Of a stretch of 6,324 nucleotides of DNA, positions 1 through 5,982 are shown piece by piece. Position numbers and translations under genes: made by a program. The notes under the pieces are model-generated. The model saw only the letters and a list, made by a program, of their open reading frames with translations. It did no database searches and was not told the origin of the DNA. The stretch's first letter is position 1; each line of letters begins with the position of its first letter. Source of the DNA: Patescibacteria group bacterium (GTDB lineage Bacteria > Patescibacteriota > JABMPQ01 > JAHIRA01). Location of the stretch: the NCBI GenBank assembly GCA_018818905.1, contig JAHIRA010000069.1:1-6324 (forward strand). Reading direction: 5' to 3'.

Positions 1-47
1 ATGTTCAAGTTCCTTGATGGTTGATTCTACTATTCATCGAAAATGGT

Positions 48-872
48 TTACTTACATGAAAGACTATCTCCATCTAGATCATAATTTGTCTGGAGCCAGC
101 TAAAACCCATCTTATTTGCTTCTTCACAAAAATCGCTTGTCTCCAATTCATATTCAACTCCCAGGATAGCCTTGTCTTGCTGTATATATGGCAATAATAA
201 ATTGCATTCATCGTGAGCAAAGCATTGTTCGTTAATAGCAAAATCAAAATCGTTTACCAAGTCATTAACTTGATCCAAGTCATTTTTCTGAGCAACAGAA
301 AGATTTCTCTTATGTGCTTCTTCTGCCAGCCACTTATTGTAGGCCAGCTGATCACTGTAAGAGAGGTTGAAACCGGTGTCGGCTTGATATCCATCAATAT
401 TATCTGGCTCAACGCCGTCACATTTTTTTTGAACGGCCAGGTCAAGGCGCTTCTTCATGATATCGGCAAAACTATCATATTGAGAAATATTCAACCACTT
501 CTCATCTGGCCAGTCCTCTAGTGAGTTACCAATTATTTCTGTTGGGAAATCCTGGGCGTCTTCTCTGTAATCTTCTCTAGTTCCCGCAGAAAAATAACAG
601 ATAACTTTAATGTCTCGACTATGGAGTTCGTCAATCACTGCTTGAGGGGTGTCTACTAGGTCGACGTCGTACAAATCAACCTTATAATCAGTGTTGATGC
701 TGCCTGACAATTGCCACTGCCAGGTTGTGCCTGGCTTGGGCATATACCATGAATTCTTGTCAGAAGTTTTTGTTTTTGAGGTATTGTCACTATTCTCTTT
801 GGGTGATGTAGAGCAGCCGAAGAGAATAATAAGAGTGGCAACTAAAATAGGAAGCAAGATTGTTTTTTTCAT
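48..872 (-). CDS. Lipoprotein, GH114-type glycoside hydrolase (endo-alpha-1,4-polygalactosaminidase-like)
   Basis: This 274-residue protein begins with a lipoprotein signal: two lysines, a hydrophobic stretch and the lipobox LFGC with the lipidated cysteine at residue 20. A Ser/Thr/Lys/Asn-rich linker follows to about residue 41, so the enzyme should be anchored outside the cytoplasmic membrane. The remainder matches the GH114 / TM1410-like TIM-barrel family: WQWQLSG (51-57), a DLYDVDL strand (66-72), CYFSAG (92-97), DGVEPDNIDGY (152-162), KNDLDQ (196-201), NEQCF (214-218) and VEY (239-241). The acidic residues in VEPDN and NEQCF are the likely active-site carboxylates. Known family members cleave alpha-1,4-linked galactosamine polymers; the substrate here is inferred only. 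The gene looks complete. The ATG is supported by the signal peptide directly after it, although no Shine-Dalgarno is evident. It is separated from upstream typA by a terminator hairpin, and a weak TTATAC -10-like sequence (895-900) suggests its own promoter. Confidence 0.86.
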   Translation of the reverse strand: MKKTILLPILVATLIILFGCSTSPKENSDNTSKTKTSDKNSWYMPKPGTTWQWQLSGSINTDYKVDLYDVDLVDTPQAVIDELHSRDIKVICYFSAGTREDYREDAQDFPTEIIGNSLEDWPDEKWLNISQYDSFADIMKKRLDLAVQKKCDGVEPDNIDGYQADTGFNLSYSDQLAYNKWLAEEAHKRNLSVAQKNDLDQVNDLVNDFDFAINEQCFAHDECNLLLPYIQQDKAILGVEYELETSDFCEEANKMGFSWLQTNYDLDGDSLSCK

Positions 873-901
873 TTATCACAAGTTAGCTTACTTTGTATAA
901 T

Positions 902-928
902 AAAAGCATACCAATCTGGCATGCTTTT
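902..928. terminator. Intrinsic terminator after typA, possibly bidirectional
   Basis: An 11-bp stem pairs AAAAGCATACC (902-912) with GGCATGCTTTT (918-928), with one G-T wobble and a five-base loop. The A-rich and T-rich flanks make each strand end in a T tract, so it could work in both directions. On the minus strand it lies 24 bases after the typA stop codon and 30 bases before the lipoprotein start, so it probably separates the two transcripts. Confidence 0.75.
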
Positions 929-952
929 AACAAGTGAGACTATAGTGGATTC

Positions 953-2710
953 CTATTTTTTCAATGTTTCTTTTCTAAGTCTAATTGATTTGGGGGTAAT
1001 TTCTAGCAGTTCGTCATTGGCCATAACTTCCAATCCTCGTTCCAAAGTTAAATCAAGATGTGGAGTTAGGTTTAGAGCGTCATCAGAGCCAGAAGCTCGC
1101 ATGTTGGTTAGCTGTTTTCCTTTGGTGGGGTTGACGGCCATATCTGCTCCTTTGCTGACGTTTCCAATAACCATTCCTTCATAAACCTCGACTGTCGGTC
1201 CAATATAGAGATCACCTCGATCTTGGAGATTATAAAGCGCATAGCCAAGGGCTTTGCCAGTTACCATGGAAGTCATAGAACCTGTTGCGTGGCGGTTTAT
1301 TTCTCCAACATGGGGTCTAAAACCAATAACTCTTGAAGACATAATTCCTTCACCTCTAGTGTCAGTCATAAATTCTGAGCGTAGGCCCAGTAGTCCACGG
1401 GTTGGGATCTCGAAGACAATTCTGCTGTTATTCTGATGAGTTTTCATTTCCATCATCGTGCCTTTGCGTTTGGCAATTTTTTCTATAATCATGCCCGACA
1501 TAGATTCTGGCACATCGATAATTAATTCTTCAAAGGGTTCCAAAGTCTGGCCATTTTTCTCTTTGAGAATGACTTGAGGTTGAGAAACTTGTACTTCGTA
1601 TCCTTCTCGGCGCATGTTTTCCAATAGAATGGCAATATGCATTTCACCGCGACCGTAAACGGTACAGCGATCAGCTTTAGAAAAATCAATTTTGATCCCC
1701 ACATTAACTTCCAACTCTTTCTCTAGTCTTTCTTTGAGTTGTGAGTTGGTCACAAATTCTCCTTCTCTTCCAGAGAAAGGGGAGTTGTTAACCATAAAGC
1801 CAAGGGAGATAGTCGGTTCATCAATAGAAATATGTGGCAATAGCTCAGTTGATTCATCTGTGGTCATAGTGTCGCCAATGAAGACGTCTGGAAATCCAGC
1901 GACAACCACAATGTCTCCGGCTTCGGCTTGGGTTACTTCTTTTCTGGCAAAACCTTCAAAAGTTAGCAGTTTAGTGACAACCCCTTTTTGAGTTGTGCCA
2001 TCGACTCGTTTGATAAACAACTGATCTTTTTCCTTAACCGTGCCTTCATAAATTCGAGCAATAGCCAGTCGGCCCATGTAGTCATCATAATCAAGATTAA
2101 AAGACTGCATTCTGAGGGGCTTGTTTGTGTCTGATGGAGCAGGGTCAACATTTTCCAAAATAGCGTCAAGAAGAGGATTCATATCATTTGAATCGTCTTC
2201 TAGGTTTTTCTTGGCAATCCCGTCTTTGCCAATAGTATAAACAGTTTTAAAATCAAGTTGTTCGTCGTTAGCGCTAAGGTCCATAAAAAGCTCCAGAACT
2301 TCTTCAGTGACTTCTTCTGGTCTAGCCGCCGGTTTATCAATTTTGTTCAAAACCACAAGTGGCTTCAGACCAATCTCAAGTGATTTTTTGAGGACGAATT
2401 TTGTCTGAGGCATGGGTCCTTCGCCAGCATCAACCACCAGAATAACAGAATCAATAGAACGTAAAACACGCTCTACTTCTGAACCAAAGTCAACGTGACC
2501 TGGAGTGTCGACGATATTGATCTTGGTATCTTTGTAGAACATTGAAGCGTTCTTGGCATAAATAGTAATGCCGCGTTCTTGCTCCAAAGCATTGCTATCC
2601 ATACTCACTGATTCACCACCAGAAGCACCAGTTTGGCGCATGAGGGCGTCAGTGATGGCAGTCTTGCCGTGGTCAACGTGAGCAATAATGGCGATGTTTC
2701 TTATCTCCAT
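953..2710 (-). CDS. typA: Ribosome-associated translational GTPase TypA/BipA
   Basis: This 585-residue protein is a clear TypA/BipA, a GTPase of the EF-G/LepA class that binds the ribosome and is linked to stress adaptation and 50S assembly. The G domain shows G1 AHVDHGKT (10-17), the GITI effector threonine (47-50), G3 DTPGH (68-72) and G4 NKID (122-125). The EF-Tu-like domain 2, the EF-G-like domains and the TypA-specific C-terminal domain follow, with the diagnostic TKGKQLTNMRASGSDDA stretch and ITPKSIRLRK near the end. It is slightly shorter than the usual 600-615 residues, the loss being in the basic C-terminal tail. The G5 region reads VYTIGKDG (157-164) where many homologues have SA-K/R-x-G. 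The start is fixed by the conserved N-terminal strand (IRNIAIIAHVDHGKT). No Shine-Dalgarno precedes it. It lies downstream of the helicase on the same strand with a terminator hairpin between, so it is expressed by read-through or from a weak promoter in the 58-bp gap. Confidence 0.97.
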   Translation of the reverse strand: MEIRNIAIIAHVDHGKTAITDALMRQTGASGGESVSMDSNALEQERGITIYAKNASMFYKDTKINIVDTPGHVDFGSEVERVLRSIDSVILVVDAGEGPMPQTKFVLKKSLEIGLKPLVVLNKIDKPAARPEEVTEEVLELFMDLSANDEQLDFKTVYTIGKDGIAKKNLEDDSNDMNPLLDAILENVDPAPSDTNKPLRMQSFNLDYDDYMGRLAIARIYEGTVKEKDQLFIKRVDGTTQKGVVTKLLTFEGFARKEVTQAEAGDIVVVAGFPDVFIGDTMTTDESTELLPHISIDEPTISLGFMVNNSPFSGREGEFVTNSQLKERLEKELEVNVGIKIDFSKADRCTVYGRGEMHIAILLENMRREGYEVQVSQPQVILKEKNGQTLEPFEELIIDVPESMSGMIIEKIAKRKGTMMEMKTHQNNSRIVFEIPTRGLLGLRSEFMTDTRGEGIMSSRVIGFRPHVGEINRHATGSMTSMVTGKALGYALYNLQDRGDLYIGPTVEVYEGMVIGNVSKGADMAVNPTKGKQLTNMRASGSDDALNLTPHLDLTLERGLEVMANDELLEITPKSIRLRKETLKK

Positions 2711-2726
2711 GAGTGAAAGTTAAAAT

Positions 2727-2754
2727 AAAAAAAATGACATGTTCTGAGAACATG
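2727..2754 (-). terminator. Intrinsic terminator between helicase and typA
   Basis: The near-perfect inverted repeat CATGTTCT / AGAACATG (2738-2754) is followed on the minus strand by a run of eight T (2734-2727). It sits 14 bases after the helicase stop codon and just upstream of the typA start, as expected for an intrinsic terminator of the helicase transcript. Its 3' T tract overlaps the only space available for a typA promoter, so partial read-through into typA is plausible. Confidence 0.78.
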
Positions 2755-2768
2755 GTTAATGGAATACA

Positions 2769-4088
2769 CTATACCAGTTCTTGCCTAGGTTGTCTAGAAG
2801 AAGAATTTGAGCGTTGGAAACGAGCTCTTTGGCGTCGTCTTTGAGATGAACCTGGATGATTCTTTGTCGCAGAATGTCTTCCTTGACTTCTTTGGCCAAA
2901 ATATCCTCGTCCTCGTTGTTGAGGTTGCTCTTCATAAGTAGTTTTCTCTCTTTCTGGGGGCAGATCGGGGAGACTTTGTATTGGCAATGATTTTCTAATC
3001 AAGCGCTCAATTTTTTTGATATCTCTTCGTTGATCTGAAGTAGCAAAGGTAACTGCCTTTCCAGAGCGACCGGCTCGTCCGGTTCTACCAATACGGTGGA
3101 CATAATCTTCTGAATTGTCCGGTAGGTCAAAATTAATAACCAGCGAAATATGTTGCACATCAATACCACGAGAAGCAATATCAGTGGCGACCATGACGCG
3201 AAACTTCTTGTTGGTAAAGCCATCCAAAGCAGTTTTTCTCTGATTTTGGGATCGGTTAGAATGAATCTCTGTAGCAGTATGACCCATATTTCTAATGTCA
3301 CGAGCAATCTTTTTGGCCCCGTGCTTGGTTCTAGAAAAGATAAGAGTCGTATCTTTTTGGTATTTTTCAAGAAGGGAATCAAGCAAACGCATTTTGGTAT
3401 TTTTTTGAACTATAAAAACTTCATGGTCAACATTCTCTGCTGATGTTCCTTGTGGAGCAATTTCGACTCTGAGTGGAGTTTTCATAAATTCACCAGCGAG
3501 TGAAGAAATTGTTTTGGGCATGGTGGCAGAAAAAAGCATAGTTTGTCTTTCTGTAGGAGCTGATTCTAGGATCTGCTTGATTTGCGGCAAGAAGCCCACG
3601 TCAAGCATGCGGTCAGCTTCGTCAAGAATGACAGCGTTAACTTTGCTCAGATTGTATATTTTTTGATTCATCAGATCAGCTAGGCGGCCAGGGGTAGCAA
3701 TCACAATATGAGGATTGCGACGCAATGATTTGACCTGACTATGCTGAGGAGCTCCGCCAATAATAACTGTTGAACGTAGACCCAAAGGAGAGCCAATGCT
3801 TCTTAAGGCCTCTTCGACCTGAAGAGCAAGTTCGCGAGTGGGAACCAAAATAAGTCCTTGTCCCTTGTATAGAGCAATACGCTGAATAATAGGGATACCA
3901 AAGGCTAGCGTTTTTCCGGTTCCAGTTTGAGCAATACCAACCACGTCTTTGCCATCCAAAGCATTGGGAATAACCTGATGCTGGATGGGGGTCGGAACTA
4001 TAAATTGTTTTTTGTTTAGGATGTTAAGAAAGCTTTTTTTGATTCCAAGATCACTAAAAAAGCCAGTAGGCTGATCTTTTTGAGTCAT
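2769..4088 (-). CDS. DEAD-box ATP-dependent RNA helicase (RhlE-like)
   Basis: This 439-residue superfamily 2 RNA helicase has the full motif set in order: Q motif around PTPIQHQ (32-38), Walker A AQTGTGKT (53-60), PTRELALQ (83-90), TPGRLAD (132-138), DEAD (156-159), SAT (187-189), ATDIASRGIDV (301-311) and HRIGRTGRAG (331-340). It should unwind RNA duplexes using ATP in the cytoplasm, in ribosome assembly or mRNA turnover. After the second RecA domain (to about residue 375) comes a disordered basic tail of about 60 residues rich in Arg, Gln, Gly and Ser, typical of nonspecific RNA-binding extensions. The short core-plus-basic-tail layout resembles RhlE more than the long DeaD/CsdA type. The ATG at 4088 is supported by an in-frame stop four codons upstream and the FSDLGI N-terminal motif close behind. 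There is no visible Shine-Dalgarno. A promoter and a terminator-like hairpin in its leader suggest control by attenuation. Confidence 0.97.
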   Translation of the reverse strand: MTQKDQPTGFFSDLGIKKSFLNILNKKQFIVPTPIQHQVIPNALDGKDVVGIAQTGTGKTLAFGIPIIQRIALYKGQGLILVPTRELALQVEEALRSIGSPLGLRSTVIIGGAPQHSQVKSLRRNPHIVIATPGRLADLMNQKIYNLSKVNAVILDEADRMLDVGFLPQIKQILESAPTERQTMLFSATMPKTISSLAGEFMKTPLRVEIAPQGTSAENVDHEVFIVQKNTKMRLLDSLLEKYQKDTTLIFSRTKHGAKKIARDIRNMGHTATEIHSNRSQNQRKTALDGFTNKKFRVMVATDIASRGIDVQHISLVINFDLPDNSEDYVHRIGRTGRAGRSGKAVTFATSDQRRDIKKIERLIRKSLPIQSLPDLPPEREKTTYEEQPQQRGRGYFGQRSQGRHSATKNHPGSSQRRRQRARFQRSNSSSRQPRQELV

Positions 4089-4099
4089 TAAATTGTGTT

Positions 4100-4138
4100 A
4101 AAAAAATGTGTAACCCGCGCTCTTCGTGGTCACACATT
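4100..4138 (-). promoter_or_regulatory. Terminator-like hairpin in the helicase leader (candidate attenuator)
   Basis: On the minus strand an 11-bp stem AATGTGTGACC / GGTTACACATT (4128-4138 with 4105-4115, one G-T wobble, 12-base loop) runs directly into seven T (4106-4100). It ends 11 bases before the helicase ATG and lies about 40 bases downstream of the start point predicted from the promoter at 4182-4210. Its form is that of an intrinsic terminator, but its place inside the leader of an intact gene suggests transcriptional attenuation. It could instead simply terminate transcripts entering from the accessory region upstream. Confidence 0.6.
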
Positions 4139-4181
4139 GACGCAAAAAGATTCGAGTTGCCCTTATTTATCTAGGCACATT

Positions 4182-4210
4182 AGTATATCAACAAGTATAT
4201 GTTTTGTCAA
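4182..4210 (-). promoter_or_regulatory. Sigma70-type promoter of the helicase gene
   Basis: Read on the minus strand, a perfect -35 TTGACA (4210-4205) is followed by a 17-base spacer and a -10 TATACT (4187-4182), one base from consensus. The predicted start point near 4175 gives a leader of about 87 bases before the helicase ATG at 4088. Optimal spacing and near-consensus boxes make this the best promoter in the window. Confidence 0.75.
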
Positions 4211-4221
4211 GTGATTGTGGT

Positions 4222-4324
4222 GTAACTGCTCACTGGGTATGTTCTTCTCTTTCTTATTTAAGCTATTTCTATAGTTGGCTCCAACCAGGAGGTTGGAGCC
4301 AACGGAAGGCTCAGTGAGTGCTAC
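4222..4324. repeat. Hairpin-rich segment with a 13-bp perfect inner stem
   Basis: A perfect 13-bp inverted repeat GTTGGCTCCAACC (4274-4286) with its complement (4291-4303) encloses only four bases. An outer pair, CTCACTG (4229-4235) with CAGTGAG (4312-4318), and a further GTA/TAC pair (4222-4224 with 4322-4324) could close a larger folded structure. There is no T tract after the inner stem on either strand, so it is not a standard intrinsic terminator. It lies between the HAD remnant and the helicase promoter. The 4089-4356 gap otherwise holds only the promoter and leader hairpin. Confidence 0.6.
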
Positions 4325-4356
4325 ATAAAAGTCGGGTAGAGAGCTTTTTATTATCC

Positions 4357-4668
4357 TCAGCTTCTCTTTTTGTCAATAATACCGCTATCTAACAATTCGA
4401 AAGACTCAAAAAGATATGATTTCATCCCTGTTCTATTTGCGCTTTCTACATTAGCTGCAGAGTCATCGATGTAAGATATTTGATTTCTGGATATGTTGTA
4501 TTGCTTCTTGAGCAAGTCAACAATAGACTTATAAAAATCTGGATTAGGTTTCTTGAAGCCGATTTCTGCTGAAGAAAAAATGTTATCAAATGTTTCTTCA
4601 AAGCCCATCTGAACTTTCATGTATTGAGTTCTGTACTTCTCTTGATTTGTTGCCACGCAACACGGCAT
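4357..4668 (-). pseudogene. 3' remnant of a HAD-superfamily (HAD-IA) hydrolase gene
   Basis: The 103-codon reading frame encodes only the second half of a HAD phosphatase. Visible are motif II (VATNQ, with the Thr that contacts the phosphate), motif III lysine in GFKKPNPDFY, and motif IV in ISYIDDSAANVESA, where the two Asp would bind Mg. Motif I (DxDxT, the nucleophile) and the whole cap domain, roughly the first 100 residues of a family member of about 200, are absent. Homology begins at the VATNQ codons, a few bases past the edge of the folded repeat at 4655-4745, and the apparent ATG (4668) lies inside that repeat without a Shine-Dalgarno. No motif I is found upstream or beyond the IS. 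The product could not be a working phosphatase. The loss of the 5' half at the repeat edge suggests a recombination event there. Confidence 0.82.
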
Positions 4669-4745
4669 ATCTGGTTACGGCTTTTATACAAAAGCCTCCA
4701 CCCATATTTGCCTCCGCTACGCTACGGCAAACATCATATATGCCG
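4655..4745 (-). repeat. Folded multi-hairpin element, attC-like architecture, split by the IS
   Basis: With the IS removed, the minus strand carries an outer box CAAC paired with GTTG, an unpaired spacer (GTTT against a single T), then CGGCATAT (4745-4738) paired with ATATGCCG (4670-4663). Inside are two further hairpins: GGCTTTT/AAAAGCC with a 4-base loop (4679-4696) and TTTGCC/GGCAAA (4707-4731). The 7-base outer boxes are GTACAAC (5905-5899, across the IS) and GTTGCGT (4661-4655), each close to but not matching the integron consensus RYYYAAC and GTTRRRY. The pairing is directly visible; the attC comparison is inference. It could equally be a dispersed palindromic repeat of unknown type. 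Confidence 0.65.
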
Positions 4746-4750
4746 AAACG
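4742..4750. repeat. Target-site duplication, left copy
   Basis: GCCGAAACG here directly abuts the left end of the IS and is repeated exactly at 5891-5899 against its right end. A 9-bp duplication is within the range made by IS4-family transposases. Confidence 0.93.
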
Positions 4751-4765
4751 CACTACCGTTGCGTC
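4751..4765. repeat. IS terminal inverted repeat, left
   Basis: CACTACCGTTGCGTC reads inward from the left IS boundary and pairs with 5876-5890 with one mismatch. It contains part of the transposase stop codon (TGA at 4766-4764 on the minus strand). Confidence 0.9.
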
Positions 4766-5752
4766 AAAACTCCCCTAGTTCAAGCCGTTTCTGAGGACTG
4801 TTCGTTAGAGTTTGTTGCTTGCTCTTGTTAATTAGCGTAGCTAAAGGGATTTTCTCGAATTGAGAGACCTGTAAAATTTGTAGAATTTCATAGAGATTAC
4901 GTTTGACCTTTAGTTTCTTTTTCATAATGGCAACTAGAAGAAAGGTAGATATGGCAATGCAGATTTCTGTTTTGACTGCATTGAATGAATAACCCCAGAA
5001 GACTTGGATTTTAAGATGTTGCTTTACCCACTTAAAGAAGAGTTCTATCTGCCAACGATGCTTGTAAAGGTCAGCTATGGTTTGAGCTGGAACATGGAAA
5101 TTATTGGTCAGATAGACATAATATCTGTTTGTTTCTCGGTCAAAGTATTTAACACGTCTTAGTTTTTCCGGGTAGTGTTTATGTGAATAGAAATGGTTAA
5201 GTCTAATTGTTTGGTCGCATCATGAGTCTTTGCTTTAGTTATGAGGAAAAATGAAGGAATGTTTCCTTTTAAATCGAGCTGTGTGTGGATCTTGACTGCT
5301 GATTTTTGAAGCTCGAAGTATGCCCACTGGAATGTTTTTAAGCACAGGTCTATGACTGTTGAATCAAGGGCGTAGACAGAGTTTTGAAGCTCAATGGAAA
5401 AATCATTGTCATCCAGGTACAGGCCACGTGTAATACCAATAAGGTACTCGGTAAAATCACGATGAATTCGAAAGTCTCGGGACTGGTTAGCACGTGATAG
5501 CGTAGAGGGAACGAATTTCCTCGTCCTGAAACCCAGATGATACAGTTGAGTGGGATGAGCATTCAAGCACAAAACTATTCCACGCAAGCTCTTTAGAGAT
5601 GTTAGTTGTCCAAACATCAGTGCCAGAAACTGATCGCGACAAGTTAGATTGTATACATTTTTGTCTCCATTATATCTTCTGACACATTTTTCAAATTCAT
5701 ACCTTGAAACATAATCAACAATTTGAGAAAAGATGTATTTATTCTTGTTCAT
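4764..5752 (-). pseudogene. IS4-family transposase (DUF4372 N-terminus plus DDE domain), deleted and frameshifted
   Basis: The N-terminal part (5752 down to about 5200) has the DUF4372-type start (FSQIVDYVSRYEFEKCVRRY) and the first catalytic Asp in VYALDSTVIDLCL (residue 130). It runs to AKTHDATKQLDL and then stops at 5159-5161. From about 5200 a different frame continues as LNHFYSHKHYPEKLRRVKYFD, on to LYKHRWQIELFFKWVKQHLK, which holds the Y-(2)-R-(3)-E-(6)-K signature with the catalytic Glu, and ends at 4764 with KRLELGEF. In intact relatives about 60-80 residues lie between these blocks, including the second catalytic Asp in a YVMDRGY-like motif; none of that is present here. So the lesion is an internal deletion of non-triplet length near 5200, not a simple frameshift. 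The enzyme is dead. Family members are about 380-390 residues long. Confidence 0.9.
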
Positions 5753-5754
5753 AT

Positions 5755-5791
5755 ATAATTAGCACATTAATTAAAGAAACACGCTAATTAT
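5755..5791. repeat. Inverted repeat just upstream of the transposase start
   Basis: ATAATTAGC (5755-5763) pairs perfectly with GCTAATTAT (5783-5791) across a 19-base loop, starting three bases upstream of the transposase ATG (5750-5752). Such a stem could hide the start region in transcripts entering from outside the IS, a known self-limiting device in insertion sequences. That role is inferred. Confidence 0.55.
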
Positions 5792-5815
5792 CCCATTCCA
5801 GATTCAAATCGTAAA
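5787..5815 (-). promoter_or_regulatory. Probable transposase promoter
   Basis: On the minus strand TTTACG (5815-5810), a 17-base spacer and GATAAT (5792-5787) form a plausible sigma70 promoter inside the IS. The start point would fall near 5780, within the inverted repeat, so transcripts from the element's own promoter would lack the full upstream arm of the hairpin. The -35 match is weak. Confidence 0.42.
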
Positions 5816-5875
5816 ATTGTAAAAGAGCTGTATTTAGTGTAGTGTTAGGTAAAAGACTTGGTGTTTGTTTTGGAG

Positions 5876-5890
5876 GACGCAACAGTAGTG
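5876..5890. repeat. IS terminal inverted repeat, right
   Basis: GACGCAACAGTAGTG is the reverse complement of the left repeat apart from one base and abuts the right copy of the target duplication. Between it and the promoter at 5815 I see only A/T-rich IS leader sequence. Confidence 0.9.
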
Positions 5891-5899
5891 GCCGAAACG
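5891..5899. repeat. Target-site duplication, right copy
   Basis: GCCGAAACG is an exact copy of 4742-4750. The bases beyond (TTGTAC, 5900-5905) continue the folded repeat that the IS interrupted. Confidence 0.93.
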
Positions 5900-5982
5900 T
5901 TGTACGAAATACATTTTCTACCTGAAAAGAGAATTTGATTTTTTTTCAAGAAGATCATCTTAATCTAGCTGGAAAAGCAGAA

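Larger units (their letters stand above)
4751..5890 (-). mobile_element. IS4-family insertion sequence, complete ends, internally deleted
   Basis: The element spans 1140 bp between terminal inverted repeats CACTACCGTTGCGTC (4751-4765) and, read inward from the right, CACTACTGTTGCGTC (5890-5876), identical at 14 of 15 positions. Exact 9-bp duplications flank it. It carries one transposase gene, which is frame-disrupted and lacks its middle section, and the transposase stop codon overlaps the left repeat. The insertion split the left arm of a folded repeat. Intact ends mean it could still be mobilised if a related transposase exists elsewhere in the genome, but it cannot move by itself. Confidence 0.92.

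Noticed and set aside
1..47. Possible end of another gene at the left edge
   Set aside because: Only 47 bases are available and no reading frame there can be matched to a protein.
2722..2750. typA promoter TTCTCA-17-TATTTT overlapping the terminator
   Set aside because: Both boxes are far from consensus and the T-rich terminator tail produces such matches by chance.
4100..4138. Hairpin before the helicase as simply the 3' terminator of the upstream HAD gene
   Set aside because: It is over 200 bases past the HAD stop and downstream of a strong promoter, so an attenuator is preferred; the terminator reading is kept as the alternative in the feature entry.
4590..4778. Plus-strand frame of 62 codons across the folded repeat, and a minus-strand frame of about 55 codons that reads through the reconstructed repeat
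   Set aside because: Both follow from a stop-poor structured sequence. Neither resembles a known protein, has a ribosome-binding site or matches neighbouring codon use.
5159..5215. Programmed ribosomal frameshift joining the two transposase frames
   Set aside because: The conserved middle block with the second catalytic Asp is absent, so a frameshift alone would not make an active protein, and no slippery sequence is seen at the junction.
4829..5791. TAATTAGCGT at about 4829-4838 and, inverted, near 5782-5791 as possible IS ends
   Set aside because: The left copy lies inside the transposase C-terminal coding sequence and neither has flanking duplications. The CACTAC-GTTGCGTC ends with a 9-bp duplication define the element instead.
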